5,675 nucleotides of DNA from NCBI GenBank assembly GCA_910578525.1, contig CAJTRF010000052.1, positions 1 to 5,675 on the forward strand, written 5' to 3'. Position 1 is the first letter of the stretch. Each line of letters opens with the position of its first letter. This DNA is from an uncultured Mycoplasmatales bacterium. Its GTDB lineage: Bacteria > Bacillota_I > Bacilli_A > Mycoplasmatales > Mycoplasmoidaceae. Below the pieces are notes generated by a model. It was not told the origin of the DNA. It saw nothing but the letters and a program-made list of their open reading frames with translations, and made no database searches. Below, in pieces: positions 1-5,569 of the stretch. Both the position numbers and the translations under genes were made by a program.

Positions 1-1
1 T

Positions 2-220
2 TATTCAGAAGATTTTATGGGTGGAATATCAACTAGCGGAACAGTTCAAATAGAATTGAGTGGTAATAGAGACAAAATTTATGATATTCCATATAAAGCT
101 ACAGCTATTTGTTTTGAAGATGCATTATTAAAAATTCGTGCAGTTAAACCTGATGGTAGATCTCAAATTGAAATTACAAATGCTAGTATTGAACAAATTC
201 TTGCTGGTCAAGCTGTTTAA
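2..220 (+). CDS. Probable major capsid protein, C-terminal fragment (5' end outside window)
   Basis: The reading frame is open from the left edge and ends at TAA 218-220, giving 72 residues. A methionine at 17 is in frame, but the frame continues upstream of it, so this is most likely the tail of a longer gene and not a 67-residue gene. The fragment reads as alternating short beta strands (GTVQIELSG, YKATAICFEDALLKIRAV, RSQIEITNASIEQI), which fits the last strands of a jelly-roll capsid domain. The major capsid proteins of polinton-like viruses and virophages end in comparable beta-rich tails. The call rests on this impression and on the context (penton-like protein and packaging ATPase in the same element), not on a diagnostic motif. 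The stop codon lies inside a hairpin followed by a T run. It could be another structural protein; I am moderately sure it is a capsid protein and quite sure that it is coding. Confidence 0.6.
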   Translation, partial: YSEDFMGGISTSGTVQIELSGNRDKIYDIPYKATAICFEDALLKIRAVKPDGRSQIEITNASIEQILAGQAV

Positions 221-240
221 ATTAGTTAAACAGTTTTTTT
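211..240 (+). terminator. Stop-codon-overlapping hairpin with T run (transcript end signal)
   Basis: CTGTTTAA (213-220) is the exact reverse complement of TTAAACAG (226-233), with a five-base loop (ATTAG). A G-T wobble and an A-T pair extend the stem to 10 pairs (211-220 with 226-235). A run of T covers 234-241. The stem contains the TAA stop of the capsid-like gene. In mimiviruses, hairpins at gene ends mark transcript cleavage and polyadenylation; a similar role here is inferred. Confidence 0.6.
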
Positions 241-257
241 TATTTATTTTTTATGTA

Positions 258-282
258 GGGGAACAAAATTTTTTGTTGTCCC
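258..282. repeat. Inverted repeat (hairpin) downstream of capsid-like gene
   Basis: AACAAAA (262-268) and TTTTGTT (271-277) are exact reverse complements two bases apart. GGG (258-260) can also pair with CCC (280-282) across a small internal bulge. It may be a second transcript end signal for the gene on the left, or part of the control region, since its right arm runs into the inverted octamer copy at 277-284. Confidence 0.4.
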
Positions 283-299
283 AGATTACCTGTCTCGGG
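277..299. repeat. Inverted octamer TGTCCCAG plus degenerate partner
   Basis: TGTCCCAG at 277-284 is the exact reverse complement of the octamer repeated at 525-555. Seven bases after TGTCCCAGA comes TCTCGGG (293-299), which matches the opposite-strand form TCTGGG apart from one inserted C. The segment is therefore an imperfect dyad of the same motif. A protein-binding site is the natural reading, but it is inferred. Confidence 0.5.
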
Positions 300-400
300 T
301 AGGTCACAAATTTTGGAATTATTTTTTCAAATTATGATTAAAAAGCTAAGCAGAAAAGCTAAACCAAAATTTATTTTTCAAAAAATCTTTTTCAATTTTG

Positions 401-408
401 CTAGGACA
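401..408 (+). repeat. Variant octamer CTAGGACA
   Basis: This differs by one base from CTGGGACA and shares the preceding TTG with the central copy at 537-544 (TTGCTAGGACA versus TTGCTGGGACA). It lies between the inverted copy at 277 and the direct cluster at 525-555, so it is probably a diverged member of the same family. Confidence 0.35.
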
Positions 409-524
409 GTCAAGACAATTTATTTAATTTTAAATAATTTTAATAATAATGTTTAAATAATAGAGAAAATTAAGGTAAAAACTTAAAGATTTAAACTGAT
501 TTTCAAAATAACAAAATAACTTAT

Positions 525-555
525 CTGGGACAATTGCTGGGACATGTCTGGGACA
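525..555 (+). repeat. Three direct CTGGGACA iterons
   Basis: Exact copies of CTGGGACA begin at 525, 537 and 548, so their spacing is 12 and then 11 bases, about one turn of the helix. All three would face the same side of the DNA. In sequence with roughly 20 percent GC an octamer with five G/C bases should be very rare, and I did not see it elsewhere in the window. The pattern is typical of an iteron array bound by an initiator or regulator. A perfect palindrome GACATGTC (541-548) joins the second and third copies. Confidence 0.65.
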
Positions 556-616
556 CTAAAATGTTATTTTTTTGTAATTCATTCATCCCCTAAAAATAAT
601 GAAACTTTTTGAGAAC

Positions 617-653
617 TTTGACAGTTTAACTGGCCCAAGCTTTGCTTGTGAAA
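617..653. repeat. Imperfect inverted repeat, left arm (pairs with 712-748)
   Basis: Aligned without gaps to the reverse complement of 712-748, 30 of 37 positions match, and three of the seven mismatches are G-T wobbles. The best blocks are TTTGACAG (617-624) and GTGAAA (648-653). The arm also holds a small hairpin of its own, AAGC-TTT-GCTT (637-647). The interval between the arms is 58 bases and AT-rich. This could be a cruciform-forming origin element, a structured RNA, or the decayed ends of a small insertion. Confidence 0.7.
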
Positions 654-662
654 AATTTTTCA
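649..662. repeat. Perfect 14-base palindrome
   Basis: TGAAAAATTTTTCA is its own reverse complement. It begins within the left arm of the large inverted repeat and extends into the spacer. Similar TTTTTCAAATTA text occurs at 323-334 and 656-667. Palindromes made only of A and T tracts are common by chance here, so its role is uncertain. Confidence 0.45.
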
Positions 663-711
663 AATTAGCATTTTTAACTTTTTTATTTAAATACAAATTA
701 AATATCTAAAA

Positions 712-748
712 TTTCACAAACATAGTTTGGGTCAGCAAAGCTGTCAAA
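712..748. repeat. Imperfect inverted repeat, right arm (pairs with 617-653)
   Basis: This is the partner of the 617-653 arm, with 30 of 37 positions complementary in a gapless alignment. The conserved blocks are TTTCAC (712-717), TTGGG (727-731) and CTGTCAAA (741-748). Its end overlaps the first unit of the A/T tandem repeat that starts at 745. Confidence 0.7.
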
Positions 749-795
749 AATTAAAAAATTTCAAAAATTAAAAAAATTTCAAAAATTAAAAAAAT
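745..795 (+). repeat. A/T-rich tandem repeat, three units of 17-18 bases
   Basis: The unit CAAAAATTAAAAAATTT (745-761) is followed by a copy with one extra A (762-779) and a third copy (780-795) that departs from the pattern in its last bases. Apart from one C per unit it is pure A/T with phased A tracts, so it should be bent and easy to melt. That would suit a DNA-unwinding element beside the inverted repeat, or an upstream promoter element for the primase-helicase gene. The use is inferred; the repeat itself is visible. Confidence 0.65.
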
Positions 796-845
796 AAAAT
801 TTTTCACAATTTTTAACATTAACAATTTTCAACTTTTAAAAATTA

Positions 846-866
846 ATTTTTTATATTTTTTATTTG
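846..866 (+). promoter_or_regulatory. Possible A/T promoter element before primase-helicase
   Basis: A T-rich tract containing TTATATTTTTT (851-861) lies 15-25 bases before the ATG at 876. It resembles the A/T-only promoter cores of small eukaryotic viruses but matches no motif I can name with confidence. No exact mimivirus early motif AAAATTGA is found just upstream of this gene. Confidence 0.2.
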
Positions 867-875
867 TATTCAAAT

Positions 876-3380
876 ATGACAAATCAAAATATTAACAGTT
901 TTCAAAATTTAGATTTAGATTTAAATTCAGATGATATTTTAGGATCAGGAGAACCTAAACGAGTTTCCCTAATTAGTGAACGAAAAATTAAATATGATAT
1001 ATGTTTCGCACGACCTAATAATTTTCAACCAAAATTGATATCTTTCAATAATATAGATAATTATGATTTTAATAAAGGATTCAACGAGTTTTTAATATCA
1101 GAGGAATATGTTCATTTATATTTTGATTTTGACTCTATCAAAACTACTGAAGAATTAGATGATGTAATAAATTGGCTAAATTCATTAAAAGAAGTGTTTG
1201 GAGAATATAGTTTTGGTGGTTATACTGACAATGAATCTATAGCAAATAATTATGGATTTAGATATTACAAAGAAGGTAATCATTTTGTTTCAATGCATGT
1301 AGTTTATTATAATACTGCTATTTCATCTAAGGATTTGGTTAATATAATGAAACATACTGAAAAGAAAGGATATTCAACTAAAGGAGTTCATTATTTATGT
1401 GATTTTAATGTATATAAATTGGTAGCCAAAAGAGATGATCAAACAAGTAGACAGGTATTTCGACATGTACTTTCAAATAAAATTTATAAACCAAATGATC
1501 CTCAAAATAAAGATAATCATGGTAATATTTGTAATAATCTTCCTCCATCTACCCAAATAGTTCAAGTTAAAGGAGATGAAATAATAATTGAAAAAAGTAA
1601 ATGGAGTAAGGTATTTACACTTCAAGAAGACCTTCCAGTTATTGAAAAAGTTAATAAAAAAAATACAGAATTGACGGAAGCTTTATGTGATTTGAATTAT
1701 AATGATAACCTTATAATGCTTGAATTTGATGAAATAGTTGAATTATTAAATGAATTTGATCCAGAATATGATAACTTTAAATCAATAATATCAAACATTT
1801 TACATTCACCTTATGATTATGATTTTTGCAAAAAAGTTATTGAAGAATGGTATTTTCAAAGAAATCATACAAATGCAAATACAATTGAATTATATATGAA
1901 ATATTATGAATTAGTTGAGAATAATAAGTGGTTTTACTCAATTATTAATCATTTACCAAAAGAAAAGAGATTAAAATATATTAACAAATATGCTCAAAAT
2001 TCTATTGATCCAGATGCTCATATTGAATTAAAAACTGAATTTTCACTTAAAGATTTAAGAGTAAAAGATTATACTTTACCTGGAGGAATTGGTATTAAAA
2101 TCAATGAATTTCTTAATGATTTAATGAAATGTGCAACTATTATAAATACAGCTAATATGGATTTTATTGTTAAAGAATATGATGGAGTTCGCAATACTTA
2201 TAACTTAAAACATCTTACAGATAAGGGGTTTGAAAGGTTATTAAGATCTATTAATTTAGGTAAATATTATAAAGAAGGAAAGCTTAAAAATGTTAATGCA
2301 TTTATGGTATATAATGAAGGTAAGAATAAGAATTTATTATTTAAGAATGGAATGAAATTTTATGATGAAAACCCAGATATATTTAGCTATTTTAATGGAT
2401 ATGATTATAACTTATTAGATGAGGTAAATGAAAGTAAAATTGAAGGATTTTTAAATCATATTCTTGATGTTATTGCAGATGAAAATGTTGAAGTTTATGA
2501 ATACATATTGAATTGGTTTAGCTATATAATGCAAATACCAAATGCTAAAACTGAAACTGCTATTGTTATTATTGGTGAACAAGGTACAGGTAAAAACATT
2601 TTTACTAATGTATTATGTGATTTATTAAATAGATATTCAAACAGAAATATTACAAATATTGACCATATAATAGGTAAATTTAATACTTCAATTGAGAATA
2701 TGAAATTAATTATTTGTAATGAGTTATCAAGTGCAGAAACCAATAAATACCTCAATTCAGATGCATTAAAATCTGTTATTACTGAAAAAACAACTACTAT
2801 TGAAGAAAAGAATTTATCTCCTCGAATAGCTGAGAATGTATGTAATTTGATATTAGTTAGTAATAATGATTTCCCTATTAAATTAGAATATGGAGATAGA
2901 CGATATGTAGTATCAAATTCATCATCAAAATATAAGGGAAATAATGCTTATTTTGCTAATTTATGTGCATCATTTGATAGGGAATTTTATGATAACTTAT
3001 ATACATTTTTCATGAAAAGAGATATTAGTAAATTTAATGCTAGAATCATTCCTCAAACTGAGGCTAGAGAATCAATATTAAAAGCTTCCCAATCATCATA
3101 TGAATTGTTTATTCAAGATCATATCGGCGAATTTATTGAAGGAATGAAACGTTGTGATGCTTTTAATAAGTATGTAGAGTGGGTGAATGAAAACAAATTT
3201 AATCAATGTAGTATCAAAACATTTAAAGAAAAAATAACTAAGTTTTGCAAAGATGTTAAAATAACTAAATTAGATCGTAGGATTAATGTTTATAAATTAA
3301 AAGATGACATGAAAAATAGATTTGATTTAACAGAATATAATGAAAAACAAAAATATATAGAAGAACATACTGGATTTTAA
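876..3380 (+). CDS. Primase-helicase: archaeo-eukaryotic primase fused to D5-type SF3 helicase
   Basis: This 834-residue replication protein should make primers and unwind DNA at the fork. The N-terminal half carries archaeo-eukaryotic primase motifs: FDFDS with metal-binding D84 and D86, SMH with H141, and a third-motif acidic residue at about D176 followed by RQVFRHVLSNK. The C-terminal half is a superfamily 3 AAA+ helicase of the poxvirus D5 type: Walker A GEQGTGKN (567-574), Walker B LIICNE with E616, motif C LILVSNN (658-664), and GDRRY (673-677) with candidate arginine fingers. The last 150 residues (FKEKITKFCKDVKITKLDRR) suit the usual C-terminal winged-helix region. The first 30 residues are rich in N and D and probably disordered. 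The start is ATG 876; a TTG at 864 in the same frame is unlikely in a eukaryotic virus, and an in-frame TAA lies at 837. It is the only large plus-strand gene and follows the putative origin. All key motifs are intact. Confidence 0.94.
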   Translation: MTNQNINSFQNLDLDLNSDDILGSGEPKRVSLISERKIKYDICFARPNNFQPKLISFNNIDNYDFNKGFNEFLISEEYVHLYFDFDSIKTTEELDDVINWLNSLKEVFGEYSFGGYTDNESIANNYGFRYYKEGNHFVSMHVVYYNTAISSKDLVNIMKHTEKKGYSTKGVHYLCDFNVYKLVAKRDDQTSRQVFRHVLSNKIYKPNDPQNKDNHGNICNNLPPSTQIVQVKGDEIIIEKSKWSKVFTLQEDLPVIEKVNKKNTELTEALCDLNYNDNLIMLEFDEIVELLNEFDPEYDNFKSIISNILHSPYDYDFCKKVIEEWYFQRNHTNANTIELYMKYYELVENNKWFYSIINHLPKEKRLKYINKYAQNSIDPDAHIELKTEFSLKDLRVKDYTLPGGIGIKINEFLNDLMKCATIINTANMDFIVKEYDGVRNTYNLKHLTDKGFERLLRSINLGKYYKEGKLKNVNAFMVYNEGKNKNLLFKNGMKFYDENPDIFSYFNGYDYNLLDEVNESKIEGFLNHILDVIADENVEVYEYILNWFSYIMQIPNAKTETAIVIIGEQGTGKNIFTNVLCDLLNRYSNRNITNIDHIIGKFNTSIENMKLIICNELSSAETNKYLNSDALKSVITEKTTTIEEKNLSPRIAENVCNLILVSNNDFPIKLEYGDRRYVVSNSSSKYKGNNAYFANLCASFDREFYDNLYTFFMKRDISKFNARIIPQTEARESILKASQSSYELFIQDHIGEFIEGMKRCDAFNKYVEWVNENKFNQCSIKTFKEKITKFCKDVKITKLDRRINVYKLKDDMKNRFDLTEYNEKQKYIEEHTGF

Positions 3381-3399
3381 AAAAAAATAATATTTTTTT
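3381..3399. terminator. Bidirectional palindromic terminator between convergent genes
   Basis: AAAAAAATA (3381-3389) and TATTTTTTT (3391-3399) are exact reverse complements around a single A. They fill the 17 bases between the primase-helicase stop and the stop of the convergent penton-like gene and run into the latter's stop codon. One symmetrical element could end both transcripts, as an A/T hairpin or as T runs on both strands. Function is inferred from position and symmetry. Confidence 0.55.
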
Positions 3400-4171
3400 A
3401 TTCTGGATTAACCTCTCTAAAGTTGCCAATTAGGCTATCATCCTGAATTCCCCTTACATGAATACATAAATATAAAGGACTTAATAATTGAATTTCTTGC
3501 ATATTAGCATCAACTAATCTGAACTCTAAAGAAGCTAAATCATTAGATAACAAGGTAGTTTCAAAATCAGCATTACTAATATAAATAGGTATTCCATGTG
3601 AAAAAGAATTATTAAGTCGCATAACTATTTTACTACCTACACAGTCACCTATATTTAAATTTCTATATGATTGAGCTGCAATATTAGATGTTAAATATAA
3701 TATAGGGGTAGATAATTCAAATCCTACACTTTCAGCTTTAATATAATTAGTATCTAAATCTTCATTATAAACAGATTTTAATGGTAAATTCATATTATAA
3801 AACCCAGTAATTAGTTTGAAATTATAAGTCATATCTGTTATTTCAAAAGGTTTATTATATGTAAATATTAATCTACTTGCTCCATCTAATTCTGTATGCA
3901 ATAAAGGATTTTTATTCTCAAATAGGGTATTCAATAATGTTGAAAAAGTTTCGCGATTTAAGTTTGTATAATCTGTTTTGAAACTATATTTGCTTCCATC
4001 TATTTCAATCCAATCATTTTCATTTAGTATAACAATACAACAATTAGTAGTTAAACTAGATACCAATAAAGCTGAATATTTAGTTATTGGAGCAGTTAAA
4101 TTACAATTAATACGGTTATAATGTTTTGGGTCAGTTGAACAAACAGTATAATCAATTGAATTTGTAAACAT
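3398..4171 (-). CDS. Probable penton (minor capsid) protein, single jelly-roll
   Basis: This 257-residue protein is probably the vertex capsomer of the particle. No catalytic motif is present. The sequence is a series of short beta strands, with features that I associate with minor capsid proteins of polinton-like viruses: a region KYSALLVSSL then CCIVILNENDWIEIDG near the start, a central YNFKLITGFYN (about 116-126) where such proteins often have a hydrophobic-G-F turn, and a closing LASLEFRLVDANMQEIQLL (212-230) followed by SPLYLCIHVRG, the usual last strand pair. Size also fits that family. It lies 20 bases downstream of the packaging ATPase on the same strand, and this pairing of ATPase and minor capsid genes is common in polinton-like viruses and virophages. 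The start ATG (4169-4171) is directly preceded by A/T sequence with a palindrome. The recognition rests on sequence style and context; a structure prediction would settle it. Confidence 0.7.
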   Translation of the reverse strand: MFTNSIDYTVCSTDPKHYNRINCNLTAPITKYSALLVSSLTTNCCIVILNENDWIEIDGSKYSFKTDYTNLNRETFSTLLNTLFENKNPLLHTELDGASRLIFTYNKPFEITDMTYNFKLITGFYNMNLPLKSVYNEDLDTNYIKAESVGFELSTPILYLTSNIAAQSYRNLNIGDCVGSKIVMRLNNSFSHGIPIYISNADFETTLLSNDLASLEFRLVDANMQEIQLLSPLYLCIHVRGIQDDSLIGNFREVNPE

Positions 4172-4174
4172 TTT

Positions 4175-4188
4175 AATTAATATTAATT
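4175..4188. terminator. Palindrome between ATPase stop and penton start
   Basis: AATTAATATTAATT is a perfect 14-base palindrome that fills most of the 20-base gap between the ATPase stop (4192-4194) and the penton-like ATG (4169-4171). It may mark the end of the ATPase transcript, contain the promoter core of the next gene, or both. Its A/T-only composition makes chance a real alternative. Confidence 0.4.
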
Positions 4189-4191
4189 TTG

Positions 4192-5076
4192 TTATTTTTG
4201 GGGTATTGCAACTACTATTTTTCTTGCTTTAATATATATAGAGAACATTGCTTGAGGATTGGTTAATTGTTTATATTCTTGCCATAATTTCTTTTTGTCA
4301 AACATACCAGCAGGTGATTCTTTCATTAACTCCATAAAATCATCTTCACCAATACCAGGAAATAGAATAATATCTGATAGTGTTCTTTTGATATCTTTTG
4401 GTATGGATTTAACTGTCTGTACACATATAATAACATTTATATTAAAATGTCTAAGTTTCTTTAAAAGTCTACACATTTCTGTTTCTTTTGAACGTAATAA
4501 TGGATGGTTTGCAAAATCATCTAAAATCAATAAACAACGATGCGGATATGTACTCCAATTATATTTAACTAATTTTTCGGTTATATATTTAATTTGTTTG
4601 TCTTTTTTTGCTAGTCTGTGTTTATCAATTAATCTCTCCATTTCTTCATTAGGTATTTTACATTTATTATTTACATAGTTTATTATTGAATTGTATTTGA
4701 GAATTCTACGCATATATTTGTTTAACCAAAATAATAATTCAGAATCTTTTACACATACAAGTTTAGATTTCTTAATCAATTCTTTATATGTTTCAACAGT
4801 CTTATCAAATTTAGCTGAAGTTGAACAAATAACTACCAATTCATAAAATGGTTGATTTGGATCCAATACTTCTTGTTTTGCAATTGCTTTTAAATAATTA
4901 TAACTTTTACCACTTCCCATTGATGCTATCATAGCACAAATCCCATTCTGTGCAAATGGGTATTTTTCGTGTATTGGTTTAATGAGCGCTGCATCTAGTT
5001 CTTTTCTATTTTTTTCTGCTAATTTATTAAATGCAATATCTATATCATTAAAAGCTTTTTCTATTCTATCTGACAT
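4192..5076 (-). CDS. A32-like genome-packaging ATPase (FtsK/HerA superfamily)
   Basis: This 294-residue ATPase should drive viral DNA into preformed capsids. Walker A is ASMGSGKS (51-58), preceded by the hydrophobic strand ICAMI. Walker B is LLILDDF (182-188) with D186 and D187. A following RHFNINVIICVQT (209-221) provides the sensor strand and its glutamine (Q220), and R231 in IKRTLSDIILF is a possible arginine finger. This order and spacing match the A32-type packaging ATPases of large DNA viruses, virophages and polinton-like viruses, which are usually 200-300 residues. The first 40 residues are charged and helical (ELDAALIKPIHEKYPF leads into the core). A lysine-rich insert between about 140 and 172 separates the two Walker motifs. 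The start ATG at 5074-5076 lies 14 bases from the divergent gene at 5091. The gene appears complete; the family assignment is secure. Confidence 0.94.
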   Translation of the reverse strand: MSDRIEKAFNDIDIAFNKLAEKNRKELDAALIKPIHEKYPFAQNGICAMIASMGSGKSYNYLKAIAKQEVLDPNQPFYELVVICSTSAKFDKTVETYKELIKKSKLVCVKDSELLFWLNKYMRRILKYNSIINYVNNKCKIPNEEMERLIDKHRLAKKDKQIKYITEKLVKYNWSTYPHRCLLILDDFANHPLLRSKETEMCRLLKKLRHFNINVIICVQTVKSIPKDIKRTLSDIILFPGIGEDDFMELMKESPAGMFDKKKLWQEYKQLTNPQAMFSIYIKARKIVVAIPQK

Positions 5077-5090
5077 TTATTTTTCAACAA
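5077..5090. promoter_or_regulatory. 14-base divergent intergenic spacer, putative bidirectional promoter
   Basis: TTATTTTTCAACAA is all that separates the ATPase ATG from the ATG of the 158-residue gene on the other strand. Promoters for both must therefore lie in this spacer or inside the opposing coding sequence. On the ATPase side TAAATTGA (5103-5096, minus strand) is one base from the mimivirus early motif AAAATTGA, and on the other side TCTA (5065-5068) resembles the late core reported for CroV and mavirus. Both matches are too short to be convincing. Confidence 0.35.
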
Positions 5091-5567
5091 ATGAATCAAT
5101 TTAAAGATTATTTAATTCAAGAATACAAGGAAAAAGCTAAAGGTTTTGTTGCTGTTGAAATTAAGTTTTTACACTCATTTAATATTAAAAATGACTCTAA
5201 AAGTGGGATTATTAGGAAAAATAATATTATTAAAACAAGTTTGAAATTTGTCGACAAAGATTTGAATCCATTATTTACCACATCAGTTGTATTTGAAAAT
5301 TCGTTGATTCCAAAACGACTTCATAAGAGTTTCATCAATATTAATTATAAAGAACTCGAGAATCGATTCAATTTAGCTAAGAACGAAATATGTAGACAAA
5401 TATTAAATGATTATGTAGAAAAAAAGAATGATTTAGATGAAAAAATTAGTAATTTGAAAAGTTATAATAATGTTAGTGTAGGTGTTATTCCATCAGAGTT
5501 TAAAGGAGAGAATATTAGTATAATCAAGCAATATGAGATTCAAAAAAAGAATAATTTTGATATGTAA
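5091..5567 (+). CDS. Hypothetical protein, 158 residues, beta-rich N-terminus and charged C-terminal helix
   Basis: I do not recognise this protein. The ATG at 5091 is the natural start and TAA 5565-5567 the end. The first 80 residues alternate hydrophobic strands (GFVAVEIKFLHSF, IIKTSLKFVD, FTTSVVFEN) with lysine- and asparagine-rich turns, suggesting a small beta domain. Residues 86-123 (YKELENRFNLAKNEICRQ and onward) look like one long amphipathic, charged helix that could form a coiled coil. The last 30 residues are short and basic. There is no signal peptide, membrane segment, zinc-binding cysteine set or nucleotide-binding motif. It is divergent from the packaging ATPase and two bases short of the stop of the convergent gene on its right. 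A DNA-binding, virion or accessory role is possible but not shown. Length, lysine-rich codon use and tight packing make it a real gene. Confidence 0.75.
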   Translation: MNQFKDYLIQEYKEKAKGFVAVEIKFLHSFNIKNDSKSGIIRKNNIIKTSLKFVDKDLNPLFTTSVVFENSLIPKRLHKSFININYKELENRFNLAKNEICRQILNDYVEKKNDLDEKISNLKSYNNVSVGVIPSEFKGENISIIKQYEIQKKNNFDM

Positions 5568-5569
5568 TT

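Larger units (their letters stand above)
221..875. other. Long structured intergenic region, candidate replication origin/control region
   Basis: These 655 bases separate the capsid-like gene from the primase-helicase. I see no convincing gene. The longest ATG frame I found is 40 codons (334-456, plus strand), which chance can explain in sequence this AT-rich. The region holds, in order: the capsid stop hairpin, a second hairpin (258-282), one inverted copy, one variant and three direct copies of an octamer CTGGGACA, a long imperfect inverted repeat (617-653 with 712-748), a perfect 14-base palindrome TGAAAAATTTTTCA (649-662), a three-unit A/T tandem repeat (745-795), and a 12-base near-repeat ACAATTTTTAAC/ACAATTTTCAAC (806-817 and 822-833). 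GC-containing iterons, dyad symmetry and an adjacent easily melted A/T tract directly upstream of the replication gene resemble the layout of DNA virus and plasmid origins. The origin role is inferred. Confidence 0.45.

Noticed and set aside
17..220. Free-standing 67-residue gene starting at ATG 17
   Set aside because: The frame stays open to the left edge and the residues before the methionine look equally coding, so it is better read as the end of a longer gene.
277..310. Possible tRNA or other structured RNA in the G/C-richer patch
   Set aside because: No cloverleaf, T-loop or anticodon arm can be drawn. The G/C bases are explained by the octamer dyad.
341..362. Direct repeat AAAAGCTAA (341-349 and 354-362), and CAAAATAA twice at 504-519
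   Set aside because: Both are short, mostly A/T duplications with no link to other elements, and are plausible by chance or slippage.
392..399. Mimivirus early promoter motif AAAATTGA on the minus strand
   Set aside because: No minus-strand gene lies downstream of it, and the same octamer also occurs inside the primase-helicase coding sequence (2436-2443).
505..517. AAAATAACAAAAT shared with the minus strand at 4198-4186, just before the penton-like gene
   Set aside because: A 13-base A/T match is expected by chance many times in a window of this composition, and one copy overlaps the ATPase stop.
540..549. GGACATGTCT, which fits the p53 half-site consensus RRRCWWGYYY
   Set aside because: It arises from the junction of two octamer copies. 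The consensus is degenerate and nothing links this element to a host with p53.
864..875. TTG at 864 as start of the primase-helicase
   Set aside because: A TTG start is unlikely in a eukaryotic virus, and an ATG follows four codons later in an A/T context typical of the other starts.
2522..2755. Minus-strand 77-codon frame inside the primase-helicase
   Set aside because: It lies opposite the Walker A and Walker B region of a gene with intact motifs, so it is an antisense shadow.
4259..4678. Plus-strand 139-codon frame opposite the ATPase
   Set aside because: It is antisense to the conserved ATPase core and its serine- and leucine-rich translation is what an antisense reading of this gene would give.
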